Below, one piece after another: positions 43,964 through 55,969 of a DNA stretch of 64,000 nucleotides. The first letter of the stretch is position 1, and each line of letters begins with the position of its first letter. The stretch is from Paraphysomonas bandaiensis (taxonomy: Eukaryota > Chrysophyceae). Made by a program: the position numbers and the translations under genes. The stretch spans positions 1-64,000 of the forward strand of contig CBFFRP010000376.1 of the NCBI GenBank assembly GCA_965644295.1, given 5' to 3'. The notes under the pieces were generated by a model. That model saw nothing but the letters and a program-made list of their open reading frames with translations, did not search any database and had not been told where the DNA came from.

Positions 43964-44057
43964 ATTAGGCTTTATACATATAATCAATCTTCATCTTTAA
44001 TAATACGAAGTGCATCTTTTACTAAATACTAGCTAAGACTAGCTTTAAATCTTATAT

Positions 44058-45082
44058 TAAACTGACTCTGGCAGATTGCGACAGATCCGAGGTTAAGGAC
44101 AGTTCACAACTACGACAGCGCATACTCAATACAGCCCTAACATAGGACAAATCCTTCAGCATTGGTATAGGAATGGCTAAAACTTTAAGGAGAGACTTCG
44201 GGAACTCCAACGAGACCAGACCCTACCACCTTGGAGTGCCGCCATTCTCAAGAAACTCTCATCAGCACAGCCTGGAATACCTCACTACCGTAGGTTGAGC
44301 TATTCTGGACGGGAACTATCACCGAGGCTCACCTGGAAAGCATCTCAAATATGCGAGAACTTCAAATAGCAGTTGCTACTCTTCTCCAACCGCTTTACGC
44401 TGCAGCCAAACAAATGATTCAAGACCGCAGTCGTCGTCACGTTGTCGCACCCAAGACCCAAGAGGCCACATTGTCATAAGCGTGGCCACACACTATCAAA
44501 ACGTAGCGCCACATGGCGGAAACCGAGGGTTCTACGCTTACTACGTGCGACGCGGAGACCTAACGCATCAGTGGATACGCCACGACGCCACCTCTGTCAG
44601 CTACTCTCTGCCTAAGGCCCAACTCACTGATAAACTTCCTCATCTTGAATCGTCACGATGCATCAGTTCACAATGATAAAGCACTACAGTATTTTGACTA
44701 CGCGTTACAGTTTCAACACATTGTATTTAACAAATAATACAGTTCAGTCTTAGAGGAACATACGTACTCCAATCAGCACAACTGGCCCATCTTGTTTATC
44801 AACGCATCAAATGCAAGCACTTAAAGGCATTTATATTCAATTAGTCACTAGATATGCACAAACATCTCTTCTCAATGCATACATCACTTAAATTCTAATA
44901 GTCACTACATACACACAAACATTTCTACTCAATTCATGCTCATTAATGCTATGGTCACAGCACCTAGAATACGATAGCAGTACCTTGAGCACACTTACGA
45001 ACTAGCTGTACACCAGCAATGAGTAGCTGCTTTTTAACGTAAATAGCTCCCTGCGACTACACGTCAAATACTGTGAAACACA
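44058..45082. other. intergenic, possible eroded sequence
   Basis: The 44100-44690 part is less AT-rich and reads like old coding DNA, but no frame stays open or resembles a known family. No functional gene is supported. Confidence 0.4.
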
Positions 45083-46863
45083 CTATGATACATACTTTGT
45101 ATCCTCATCGTGTATATGCATGTCTGATATCGAGGTGAGTCCTGCATGCAAAGGATATACATGCACGGTGGTTACAGCTGCTTCTCCTGGCGCTATCCTA
45201 CTGCACCCGAATTTAATGAAATATTAGATCATTTTTCAATATAAGCAAGTAAAGTCAGAAATTTAGTAACAAGAACATACCCGAGAGAAAAAACAATCTC
45301 GTGTGGAATTGTCCCATCTGTAATCCACTGCCACTTTTGCAAGGAGTAAGGCTCTCTGTCGTGAGATATGATATTGTAGATATGAAAAAGAAGAAATCCC
45401 ACACAGTACCATTCACGTACCTATCCACTACTGTTTCCTTCGCGGGGTTCATATATAGTTCGACATTCCTTACTTCGCTGGTTAGGTTGGAGACCTTCAA
45501 ATTCAGCGCCACGGGCTCAAGTACACGACAGCTCTTCGGGCCGTCAATCTCAATACTGAACTCATTTCCAGTTATTCGCTCAACTCCCCACCAAAGAGAA
45601 GCGGTCGTTGCGAGATATTCCTCCTCTAGAATCTTCCCCTCATGAAAAGAATTATCTGGAATTGAGGCTTCTGAATCTTCAGGAAAGTCCTTGTTCGAAC
45701 AGGACGTACTACTCATGACACTATTTTCTCTCCATCGTATTTCTACCGGAGTGATGAAATCTCCAGATAGACAAGGAGGGGGAAACCCAGATATCGATCT
45801 ACCCGTGTGTCCTTGCTCAGAACTCGGGTCGTTGACAGTATACTTCGGAAATATTCTAAATACAAATGTCGCACTTTCTCCTCTTAATACCGTTACCGAT
45901 GATGTGTTGTTGTTGCTTGTGACTGGAGTAATATCATACCATTTGTCTAACGAAGACACGCAAGGGAGAAGAAGCACATCGCCCGAGGGACTTTCAGATA
46001 TGCCCTGCAGGTCCTTACGATCCCGATCGCGACTGTTTCTTTGACCCTGTGACTTTTCCACTCGTAGTGATGACCCCAAATGAACATCCACGTGTCCAAT
46101 AAGTATGTCCTTCGAAGGGTGAGAATTGCGGAGTTCAATACATGCCAGAGAGGTCCACGGATCAATATTCGACGAATGGCAGTGGACCTCAAGGGAGTCC
46201 AGAATACGTACTGGAAGAATAACCTCGACAGGTGGAACCCGGGGTGGGTGGTAGCGACCTATAGAAAGCAGTTGAGCTAATTCTTCTCGGGTACTTACTA
46301 CAATGAAAGAAGGTACCTGATTCCAGCAATGCCCTAACTTCTTTCTCTTCACTACTCATTCCTTGCCGGAAGTTGCTCGGAACTTTGCTACATGGGACTT
46401 TAACGGAGAGTTCTAATGCCAAGTACAAGGAACCATTGGTGTATTCAGGAGGAACCTGAATTGCTGTCCGAGTGCCGATGTAGAATCCCCGTTCAGTAGC
46501 TTGACATAAAGGCTTATCTAATTTAATACGACTGTGATCAGAAAGCTTTTGAAGGGAGGATGTTTCTCGAGGGATGGCGACTCGCCCCTCGCCCTTTATA
46601 CGCAACTCAAAGTGCAGATACTGCTCTTGATTCCGCCATGAAGATATGAACTCCTCAGTGCTCTTCGTCCAGGCATCAGAAGGATACATTTCAAGGCCGA
46701 TATCAAAGCACGACCCCTGTGTGAGGATGACCTCCCTGTCTCGAGGATGCTCTGAGGGCGGGACACCATCACACCTATCAGAAGATAGAAGCACGCGATA
46801 CTTGCTCTTGTGGAAATCTCGAAGGCCCCATGCAATCGCATTGGCCTCAGACTCACTTTGCAT
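45083..46863 (-). CDS. TRAPPC14-like (C7orf43/MAP11-type) trafficking protein
   Basis: Four exons join in phase: 46863-46299, 46258-45421, 45355-45281 and 45200-45083, giving 531 residues. Introns are 41, 65 and 80 nt with GTAAGT, GTACGT and GTATGT donors. The protein has no signal or membrane segment and looks like stacked beta-sandwich (Ig-like) domains: SVTVLRGESATFVFRIF, LEPVALNLKVSNLTSEVRNV and a C-terminal FSLGRIAPGEAAVTTVHVYP followed by LHAGLTSISDM. This layout and several blocks recall TRAPPC14, a metazoan TRAPPII subunit linked to ciliogenesis. TRAPPC13-type proteins share similar folds and remain an alternative. Without the third and fourth exons the reading would end in a spurious hydrophobic tail. 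Confidence 0.55.
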
Positions 46864-46929
46864 GATGACTAAAACCAGAAGTCCAATCCTCTAATGCAAA
46901 ATATCCTTAACACCTCACATACCCCTATA

Positions 46930-47372
46930 TAGCCCTCACCTACCTAACCTACCTACCTACCTACACACATACATACATACATACATACATACATACATAC
47001 ATACATACATACATACATACATACATACATACATACATACATACATACATACATACATACATACATACATACATACATACATACATACATACATACATAC
47101 ATACATACATACATACATACATACATACATACATACATACATACATACATACATACATACATACATACATACATACATACATACATACATACATACATAC
47201 ATACATACATACATACTTCTGTACATACATACATACATACATACATACATACATACATACATACATACATACATACATACATACATACATACATACATAC
47301 ATACATACATACATACATACATACATACATACATACATACATACATACATACATACATACATACTTCTGTAC
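46930..47372. repeat. (CATA)n microsatellite
   Basis: About 395 nt of CATA repeats (46967-47364), interrupted twice by CTTCTGTA, with CTAC repeats at the left edge. It begins roughly 65-105 nt upstream of the TRAPPC14-like start. Long open frames within are repeat artefacts. Confidence 0.98.
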
Positions 47373-47605
47373 ATACAGGCAATTGTATACAGGTAATGTA
47401 TGTATAGCGTACATAGGTATACGTGTGCGTATATGGGAGTATACCTCTGGGTGACTTCGAAGTGAATGTGATGTGGATATATGCATATATGAGCACATGA
47501 TTCAGAGGCTCTGCTGCTGCCTCTACTCACAGACACGAGTGAGGACTATCAACAGTGTAGCACTATGGCTCGGAAGTTACTTATTGATATGGCAGACTGC
47601 ATCCA

Positions 47606-48380
47606 CTAAGGCACTCTCCCCATGGGTAGGCCAGATGGAGAGGATGTTGAAGACTGGGATGAGATCGGCTTCGACCCCTGGGGTAGGGCTTTCAAAGCCT
47701 TTAGCCTATGAAAGGAGACTGTAAATGAGAACGCTAAGATTGCCCTCATGAATCAGCAGGGGGTATGCAAACGCATCATAAAACCTATCCACGAAATTCC
47801 CACCTTCCATTGGAGATATGAAGCAGTCGATATCCTCGAGGGATTGATAGCCGCTCTCCTCAGGTCATCTGAATCAATCAGCGCCTTAATCAAGCCGGGA
47901 ACTAAAGCCTACATGTTTGCGTTATTGGAGTCGCCAATGAAGTTGTGGTTAGCAAGTCTGAAATTAGTGCAAAGAGACTTGTATGTGACACCATGGTGTG
48001 AGCAATTTGTGTATGATCTCTTTTTATTTTTCCGATTATTTCCTTTAATATTAATACTTTTAATTACCAAGTCTGTATTAGTGCATGTTAAGAATGCCAG
48101 CCGGGTAGTTACTAATGGGAAGATGAGTGGTGCCTCAGTGTCCTACTATGTACTATGTCCTACATATACGAATACGACTGTAACGGGGTTCTACAATGTC
48201 ACCAGACGACCTATGAAATGTCTGGAAGGTTTACCTAGTAGGTCTATTATCATTTTCATTACTCCTAACGTTTCTAGAGAACCTCGGCACGTTTGCGGGT
48301 CCCTTGCTATTCGGGTCTATGGATTTGTAACATTTGGATTATCACATGAATATGGCCTCGGTATTGGCGCCATGAAGTAA
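47606..48380 (+). pseudogene. unknown reading frame interrupted by one TGA
   Basis: From an ATG near 47621 a frame runs (MGRPDGEDVEDWDEIGFDPW...) to a TGA at about 47710. It then continues in the same phase through the ATG at 47748 to the stop at 48378-48380. The part after the TGA has ~210 residues, with one strongly hydrophobic run (LFLFFRLFPLILILLI, near its middle) and sequons NVTR and NVSR after it. I do not recognise it. It may be a broken gene, a short unseen intron or a retroelement relic. Codon choice is unremarkable. Confidence 0.35.
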
Positions 48381-49097
48381 AATTGACTTCTGATTAATTC
48401 AAATCAATGGTACTAGCTCTATTTTAACGAATAAAAGTGGGTATAGAGTCACACTACAGATGTGACACTCATGAATCACACATCACACACACGACAAATA
48501 ACATAAACTCCACAATATCTACAGACGTAGAATGAATTACAAAAATCAGAGTACACAGGTGTGTCAAGCAGTATGATATTAGTCTAAATGTCATGAAACA
48601 TATCTGCACTATTAGTATATGTGTTGAGATAATATATGTAATAATGTGTATAACTCTGTGTTTTGAAAACGGCTCATAATAAGGGACGTGTTTTTTTTAG
48701 CTAACTATAACATCGGAACCAAATTATGAGTGAAGCTGATCAAATAATATGAAATGCAGTTGAGCACAAGCCTGATCTAATGATATATTCAGATCGATGT
48801 CAAAAGGTTGACTATAACTGTGATGAAAATGGCTAAAAGCGGTTCACAATAGAGCCCCTCCTTTCAATGAGCATACATACATACATGTATGCACATATAA
48901 TATGATGATTACAAATTACAAGAGGCTCCTCTATTCTATGTAAAGGGAAGCAGATGCATAACAAACTCTTGCTAGAATCAGTGCGAATTTGCCTGAGAGA
49001 GGGGATACTAAATTGGCGTTATCTGAAGTTTGAACTCAGTGTCCGCTTTCAATGTAGAAAATGGTAACAGCAATAATACAATTGCATAGTGTATTAT
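48381..49097. other. intergenic, nothing recognised
   Basis: AT-rich, with a short CATACATACATACATG tract near 48870. No coding support. Confidence 0.5.
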
Positions 49098-49587
49098 TGA
49101 AAGTCTTATTATTAGCAATAGGCGTTAAAAAACCTGCACCAACTTATTAGTAGCTAGATGAATGCTAGACAAACTAGTTAGACCTCTACCTGTAACTAAT
49201 CAGTACACACTTTTTTATCCTACTATTTAACGCTACGGAAGCTGCTTGTGCGTCGCCGCAAGCACCAAGGTGCGACCACTTCCGCTCTGAGTTCTTAAGG
49301 TGAACATCCCGGATGCTTGACTTCAGGAGGCAGCCCAATACCCCGGTTACCCTTCAGGTGGGTCCTGTCCCGGATGCTCTTGAGGTGGGCCCATTCCCGG
49401 ATGCTTGTTTATTCGTCAGGGCCCAAAGACGTCTACACAAGTAACACTTATTGGTGTCCCTTGTACCACACAAGCTATGAGTGGGAAGAAGAATATCTGC
49501 TGACTATGTTTGCGGCTCACGTTAGTATCCCAGAGAGAGTTTCTCCGGTACTTATCCCCCAGAACACCACGAAAAGGTGCGAGTCCT
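49098..49587 (+). repeat. ~500-bp dispersed repeat, full-length copy 2
   Basis: Colinear with 18515-19022, with small indels and substitutions. The 3' end stops at GGTGCGAGTCC. A telomere-like CTAACCCTAA follows at 49595-49604. Confidence 0.87.
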
Positions 49588-50348
49588 TAAGAGTCTAACC
49601 CTAATGCCTCATTAATGATATAGAAAGAGGACAGAGGAACTGAAGTATGTCGTGTATACAGGATATTTTAAAAGTGTGATATAAATCGGCCAAACTTTGA
49701 GTTTTCCATCAACACATCAAAATCCATCCATGAACTATGGTACATGCATTATGCATTGCAGTATAATATTACTCCCACTGGTACTGCTTCACTTTATTCG
49801 GTTAAGCATTATAATACGAATTTTGTGAAGTGTTAGAAAATAAAACCTGAAAGAGAATGGATCATGTGGTCATTATATTTGAGTTCCTACATCTATATAC
49901 AATGAAGATCAAATCTTCATAATAGTAAAAAGAATATAGGGATCATTAGAATACAAAAGTGATTAGTAATGAATAAGAAGAAGTGAAGTAGGTGTAGAAT
50001 GTAGGACATAACTACCACGTGAAACGGAATGATTAGAAATGTATCTGACAATGATGATCATGAATATACCATAGAGATTTATCAATACGTTATATATTTA
50101 CAATGTAGCATCTATGCCAATGGACGGCCCACACAAAATAATACCCATTGAGATACGTGGTAAATTGCTAATTTAATAATCAAACGCACACATGAGTATG
50201 AGTATTTATTCCAAATGTACACGGCGTCCACTGATATATCGCAAAATACACAACAACAATAAATACACCAAGTATATTCTCTCTTACATTCTCGTATTCT
50301 AACACTTCCACACTTGTTCAAAATTATTAAAAAAATAAAAAACCTAGT
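49588..50348. other. intergenic
   Basis: AT-rich sequence downstream of the OGT gene. CTAACCCTAA at 49595-49604 is the only motif noted. Confidence 0.5.
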
Positions 50349-53300
50349 TTAGCTGAGTAGCTCCTCTTCTTTTACTTCCACAACAGGATCGGTGTCAGTA
50401 ACAGATATGTCATCAGGAAGGTGTCCTTTTTCATAGAGCTCCCAAGCAGCTATTACTCCTTTCTCTAAGTTTCTAACCCAACGACAAGTATCAAAGAGCG
50501 CACAATTATCCCTGCTGTTCTCTAGGTGGAGTCGCATCTCGTACAACTTATCCGTATCCTGTGCTAATGTAACAGCCATCTCTTCATAAACCGCCAAACT
50601 CGGACATATTAAACTCTTCATACGATGTTACGCTCATCAAGCACACAGAGAAATAAATACCTCAAGACCACATGACTTTAATATACTTGAGGCAACTCGT
50701 GTGGACATTTTATCTCCAGGACACGTGATCATGGGAGTCCCCGCCCAACTATGTGAAATGGTTAAATAAAATACATCACACAAAATATACTTACAGCACA
50801 TCGCATGCAGTAGTATGAGCATTGTAGGCAACCGTGTCGAGGCAGAGATCCGCCAGTACACAGCGAGCGAGATGCTCTTCTTTGGGTGCGACGTCAGAAA
50901 ATACGATCTGATCGTGTCGCAATCCTCGCTTCCGTGCCTATTATTACAGGAGACATATAACTACAACATAATGTTCATCAATTTAACCCACCTCGTTAAA
51001 TATATTTTCTTCTCCTGTACTAGGGAACCGCAGCAACCAGAGAATTGAATTTGGAACTCTTTTAAGAATCCTCACCCATGTGTCGAAAAGTGTGGGGTCA
51101 ATTTTATATAGCTGGTTGAAACAACAGAACACAAATTTGTCTTCCTCTATACCATACTGCGCTCGCTTTACTGCTCTGGAGCCGTCTAAGATAAATCTAG
51201 CAGATTGCTTGTGATCATTGACAAAGTAAGAGTGCGGGAGCTGGATAAGTTTCTCGTCATAGTAGCTCCGAAGCTCTGGTGGGATCACAGTGTTGTCAGC
51301 GACCATATACTCCATATAGTTCGCACCCATCGTACCACAGAAACCGAGAAACGATATCTGAATAACAATAAGGCGCTGTATCAAGGTAGACTAGAACTCG
51401 TATACCTGGATAGGAGCAGGCCGCAGTGCAAAAATTTCATTTTTTGCCCCTTTCGTGTAGCCATTCAAGTTAAAGAGAACATGTACCCGGTCACCACGAA
51501 TTAAATTCACAGCGTCCCCAAAGTGCATCTATATGACAAGCATATTATCCTTCACGAAGGTAAAATGAGAGTGTAGGAACAACCTCGCTAACATCTTTAA
51601 ACGAATCAACGTCTGCCTCTATCTTTCGTCGCCAAGTAGACTGGTCTGAAGGGGATAAAGAATAGCATATGATCTCAAATTTCGATCTATCATGAAGCCC
51701 AAAAACTGATTGCATCAGATGGCCCAAGGGGTGGTTACCAAAATCGGATGACACATACCCTATCTTGATCCGGGCGGTGCTTGGCTTCTGCAGAAAAACA
51801 CCAGATATGTCCACTAATGAGGCGTTCATTCGTGTTTTGGCCGCATATAAGCGAGAAATCTGTACCGCATATATAAGACCACACCTGCGATTAACAATAG
51901 CAATAACCTGCTGCATTTCTCCAAGTGAAAAAGGGTACACCAGAGTGTGAAAAGGTTGAACAGAAGGAAGCAGAGAGATATTCTTTCCCTCTGCTTCTAA
52001 CTGTTCTCTCGTTATCTCACGCAGTTTGTTGAAGTCTTCGTCGTATGACGACCAGTCGCAGACAGATAGTTGAGTATGAACAAGGTTTGCAAACGCATCT
52101 GGGAAGTTAGGCCGTAGTTGAAGTGCTCTTCTGTAGCTCTCGATTGCTTGCACAATCTGTTGAGTAACGCTGGTCTAAGCGCACATATATTTTTAGACAT
52201 GATACACTCAAACCTGACCGCCATCTCTGTACACTGACCCCAGGTTGCAATGGGCGTCTGCGAATTTTGGCGACAGATCTATGGCTTTCATGTAGCACTG
52301 GATTGCTTGCTGTACATCTTCATTACACGAGAAAAATATATTGTATACTAGAAATTATTAACTCACCTCAGGGTTACAAAGGTCTTTGTACGTATTTCCC
52401 ATGTTGGAATACGCGTCCGAAAAATTAGGATCGATACTGATTGCCTCCTGGTAGTGAGCCAGCGCCTGATCAAGCTTTCCCTGCTCCTTCAGCACCGAGC
52501 CCAGATTGCTGTGAGCCGCTGCGAATTTTGGCATGAGTCTCACCGCAGTTACGTAGCAGTGAATGGCTTCCTGGATTAACCCTTTGTCTTTCATTGCATT
52601 TCCTTTCAACGTATGTCATGCTTTCTACAAGTTATTGAGTTTCACTGGTGAAGTACTATACCTAGGTTGTTATAGGCATGTGGATGGTCCGGTTTCAGTC
52701 TAAGCGCCGATCGGTAGCATTGTACCGCCTCATCCAGCTCTCCCGTCTTAATCAAGCTCAGAAACATATACAAAAACGCTGTATTCGATCGTACCTCTCG
52801 CAGAGCATTCCCTAAGTTATTGTAAGCATCTGGATAGTTCGGCTCCAGCTGAATAGCATACTTAAACGCTCGAATAGCGCCATCCATATCTCTTTTGTCA
52901 TAATAACAGCTACCCAGGTTTCCGTGTGCTATTGCGAAGTCAGGTCTCAGCTTGATAGCGGTCTACAATGACAAATTACGCACGTACACATACGATAAGC
53001 GTGGGCAGCTACCTGATAGGCTGATATAGCTTCTTCAAGATCATTACATTCCTTCAGTACATTGCCTAGATTGCTATGAGCATCTGCAAACTCTGGACAT
53101 AGCCGAATTGCCTCTTGATAATAAGCGATGGCTGTTTTGAGCTGCCCTTCGTCCTTGAACACACCAGCCAAGTTACTCCACGCAATCGCGAATTCAGGAC
53201 GAATTCGAATCGCCTCCAGGTAGCACCTCTTCGCTGATTCCAAATCACCAGTTGCCTAATAGTATGTGTCATAAGCATCTATATATCGTATTCGTAATAC

Positions 53301-53929
53301 TGCACCTTGTGAAGATTACCCATGTTGCTGTGGGCGTCCACGAGGCCAGGATTCAGGACAATAGCCATTCTGTATGTCTCCATTGCCTCTTGTAATTGAC
53401 CCAGCTGCATGTACGCACTTGCTAAATTATTGTAAGCATCACCGAATCGTGGCTTCAACTTTATAGCCTAGTTGAGCATGATACTATATACGCTACCAAA
53501 TACATCTGCCCATACCTTCATGTAAAATTGTATGGCGGCTTGAATGTCACCAAGTTCCTTCAGTGCATTTCCGAGATTACTAAATGCTTCGGCATAAGAG
53601 GGATCGACTCGAATGCATTGTTGATTGTAGAATATAGATTCTGAGAAATTTCGTAGTTGGAAGTGAATAGCACCCAAGAGCAAGAGATTATCTGTGCGAA
53701 AGGCATCTATATCATACGACTCTTCACAGCTAACCAACGCTTCCTTATACTGTCCTGCGTTGTACATCCTGTGGGCTCGTTCCAAAGCATTTAGTATTCG
53801 CATCTCTCCCTTTCGGGCCCGTTTCAAAGTATCAACACCAGCCTGAAAGTGTGATATGTTTGAATGCGGTAAAGACGACAAAGACTTCGACATCTCGAGC
53901 TTGCTCTCAGTAGTAGTAGACTGACTCAT
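50349..53929 (-). CDS. OGT: O-GlcNAc transferase (TPR + GT41 catalytic domain), 13 exons
   Basis: Thirteen exons join in phase: 53929-53516, 53467-53306, 53255-53013, 52962-52795, 52746-52662, 52602-52367, 52309-52214, 52156-51584, 51528-51406, 51357-50992, 50937-50795, 50748-50661 and 50615-50349. They encode about 987 residues. Residues ~60-480 are some twelve tetratricopeptide repeats of the OGT type ([23 protein letters not shown]). The GT41 domain follows: [20 protein letters not shown] (with the conserved His), [18 protein letters not shown], a [14 protein letters not shown] block, [13 protein letters not shown] (Lys of the UDP site), [16 protein letters not shown] and a short C-terminal helix region. 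The enzyme adds GlcNAc to Ser/Thr of nuclear and cytosolic proteins. All introns are about 40-60 nt (largest 66). SPINDLY-type O-fucosyltransferase is a relative, but the long catalytic domain fits OGT better. Confidence 0.93.
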
Positions 53930-54300
53930 CTCTAAAACAGTGAAGACAGCAGTAGCTTGAGCTGTCTCCGTCTGTTTGTTCTGAGTAATGACAGTAATAT
54001 AACAGTAGCCGAACAGATGAAGTCAGGTCAGATGATCAGATGAGATCGGATGAGATGATGAGATGTGGAGACACACGAGAGACAGACGAGAGACTTGAGA
54101 TGAAGAGAGCAGAGCAGAGCAGAGAGGTGGACAAGAAGACGTTTCGTCTCGTCACTTTTTTAGTTTGTATTTTTTTTATATTGAGGTCAATTATCTTGAA
54201 GCGTTGGTGTGATTTCAGTTTATTGTTTTCATATCATTGGGCCAACTCACGTATCTTTTACACAGAAGAGTGGACGAAGTCCAAGTGTACTTGAAAATAC
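53930..54300. promoter_or_regulatory. upstream region of OGT
   Basis: Includes a purine-rich stretch of GAGA and AGCAG words (54020-54125). No specific promoter element is recognised. Confidence 0.35.
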
Positions 54301-54353
54301 AGTGGCTGGCCCCTACAAGGACCTGAAATGGGCGCACCTAGGGGCCAGCCACT
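54301..54353. repeat. perfect 15-bp inverted repeat (hairpin)
   Basis: AGTGGCTGGCCCCTA at 54301-54315 is mirrored by its exact reverse complement at 54339-54353, with a 23-nt loop. It lies 45 bp before the minisatellite. Confidence 0.85.
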
Positions 54354-54397
54354 AGGAACTATATACGGGTATGTATGTACAGTACTCTGTGGACTAC

Positions 54398-54875
54398 GAT
54401 GGTCTCCAAGTACACCCATGATAGTACACTCCAATGCACAAGGATGGTCTCCAAGTACTCCCATAATAGTACACTCTACTGCACAAAGATGGTCTCCAAG
54501 TACACCCATGATAGTACACTCTACTGCACAAAGATGGTCTCCAAGTACTCCCATGATAGTACACTCTACTGCCAAAGATGGTCTCCAAGTACTCCCATGG
54601 TAGTACACTCTACTGCCAAAGATGGTCTCCAAGTACTCCCATGGTAGTACACTCTACTGCACAAAGATGGTCTCCAAGTACACCCATAACACTCTACTGC
54701 ACAAAGATGGTCTCCAAGTACACCCATAATAGTACACTCTTCTGCACAAAGATGGTCTCCAAGTACTCCCATGGTAGTACACTCTACTGCCAAAGATGGT
54801 CTCCGAGTACTCCCATGATAGTACACTCTTCTGCACAAGGATGGTCTCCAAGTACACCCATGATAGTACAGCAGT
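54398..54875. repeat. 45-bp minisatellite, about 11 units
   Basis: GATGGTCTCCAAGTAC-type units start at 54398, 54443, 54488, 54533, 54577, 54621, 54666, 54706, 54751, 54795 and 54840 (44-45 bp apart, one 40). Units vary at CACCC/CTCCC, ATAG/GTAG and GCACAAAG/GCCAAAG. Both strands stay open in several frames because the unit is nearly divisible by three; these frames are not genes. Confidence 0.95.
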
Positions 54876-55000
54876 ACATCTGTCAAAAATACTATGTAAA
54901 AAAAACAAGTCTTGTGTATATATATATGTACATATGCTCATGTGATACTGATAGCAGTGGGACACCTCAGTCAAAGAAGAGCTGCTGGCTACAGTATGAA

Positions 55001-55969
55001 ATGAGTCTCCTGGTTCTCCTTGCGGTCTCCTTGACTCTGTGTTTGTCCTGTAGCGGTGTCTCCGTATATAAACCAGTGTTTATTAAGTTTCATAAGGTGG
55101 GGTCAGGGTCTCTCAGCTATCTATTCAGACATCATGTATACAGCCGATGGTGGAACACTTCTATGTGCGCACGGGGTCCCTATGAGCACGAAGTGATGAG
55201 AGATTATGTGCGTAGAGGTCCATATGGCATTCAGAGTGAGTGTGTGAGTAGAGACTATAGCGACTCTATAGTCACTCCTGTTGCCATATTGCGAGACCCT
55301 ATCAACAAGACTGTATCCCAGCTGTACTTTTTCCACAATGAATTAGTAGCGTACTTGAACTTGCCTCATGTGATCGATGAAAACAAGCCACATCATAGCG
55401 CTGCATACGCGTGCACTGAGAAGCTGCTCTCTTCCCCGCACAATATCACTGCCAACGAAATGTCATCTTTGTTTCGTTTGCTTCGTCGCAATCGTGAAAC
55501 TCATCTTCGAAACATTGATGACTATTATCCGTTAGATATTGCTGAGTATGAACACACGTTTAGTCGCTCTACTGCGACACCGTTTCAGCCATCGATGCGG
55601 ACCTATAATTTAGCGCTGAGGAATATGAAATCGGATGTAGGTGCAATTGGAACAATGGAGCACATGGAGTCAATGTTCACATTGCTGTCTCGAACTTTTG
55701 GTATTAACATATCGCACACCTGTGGGCTACACGTTACTCATAAGGCAATCGTGCGACAAAATGAAGAGATATTTAGACACTCGGTCAGGCCTCTCCCTCA
55801 TGAACTCTTTACGCCGGAGACTCTACGGGTTATTGCTCAAAACACGAAAAATGAGCGCAATTTGTGGATTGAGTCCGCAAAATTACACGAAAAGCAGCTC
55901 GCAAATTACGGCTTTACTGTACATTCAGCGAAGCGGTATTGGGAAGAGCATTGTACAAAATTTGCGTGA
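55001..55969 (+). CDS. sulfotransferase-like secretory protein
   Basis: This single exon encodes 322 residues from the ATG at 55001. The frame is open much further upstream, but only through the minisatellite. Residues 1-20 (MSLLVLLAVSLTLCLSCSGV) form a signal peptide or anchor. FIKFHKVGSGSLSYLF fits a 5'-phosphosulfate loop, and VAILRDPINKTVSQLYFF fits a 3'-phosphate loop of PAPS-dependent sulfotransferases. Sequons NTS, NKT, NIT and NIS are present. It is only distantly like the other sulfotransferase at 20988, and the loops are less canonical (no HxPKTG). Acceptor unknown. It is probably Golgi or secreted. Confidence 0.72.
   Translation: MSLLVLLAVSLTLCLSCSGVSVYKPVFIKFHKVGSGSLSYLFRHHVYSRWWNTSMCARGPYEHEVMRDYVRRGPYGIQSECVSRDYSDSIVTPVAILRDPINKTVSQLYFFHNELVAYLNLPHVIDENKPHHSAAYACTEKLLSSPHNITANEMSSLFRLLRRNRETHLRNIDDYYPLDIAEYEHTFSRSTATPFQPSMRTYNLALRNMKSDVGAIGTMEHMESMFTLLSRTFGINISHTCGLHVTHKAIVRQNEEIFRHSVRPLPHELFTPETLRVIAQNTKNERNLWIESAKLHEKQLANYGFTVHSAKRYWEEHCTKFA

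Larger units (their letters stand above)
40154..43968 (+). mobile_element. decayed second copia element nested in the old LTR
   Basis: The element (40159-43963) has TG...CA LTRs and is flanked by the 5-bp duplication ATTAG at 40154-40158 and 43964-43968. Removing it and one ATTAG restores a continuous copy of the older LTR, which fixes the insertion order. TGGTAGCGAGTGG directly after the 5' LTR is the likely PBS. GAGTGGGAG precedes the 3' LTR as PPT. The gag region (40503-41230) has no long open frame. Confidence 0.92.
39973..44057 (+). repeat. old copia LTR (same family as 22136-27763), split by a later insertion
   Basis: 39973-40158 followed by 43969-44057 resembles the reverse complement of the 258-bp LTR along its whole length. 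Shared landmarks are GATTCACGTATATC, GAATAATTACCAAACTATA, GATACGCACATGTGTGTGG and TGCTATTGTACTATTAG, then after the gap ATCTTTAATAATA and TTTAAATCTTAT. No matching internal sequence adjoins it, so it is a solo LTR in the opposite orientation to the intact element. It is clearly diverged and therefore older. Confidence 0.88.

Noticed and set aside
44482-44676. 64-codon frame in less AT-rich DNA
   Set aside because: No start context, family motif or splice continuation; treated as eroded sequence.
45255-45420. Hydrophobic C-terminal tail of the TRAPPC14-like frame read as a membrane segment
   Set aside because: It is an intron read-through; splicing at 45420/45356 gives a soluble end.
54578-55000. 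Upstream extension of the sulfotransferase-like frame
   Set aside because: It only translates the minisatellite. The first ATG followed by a signal-peptide-like start is at 55001.
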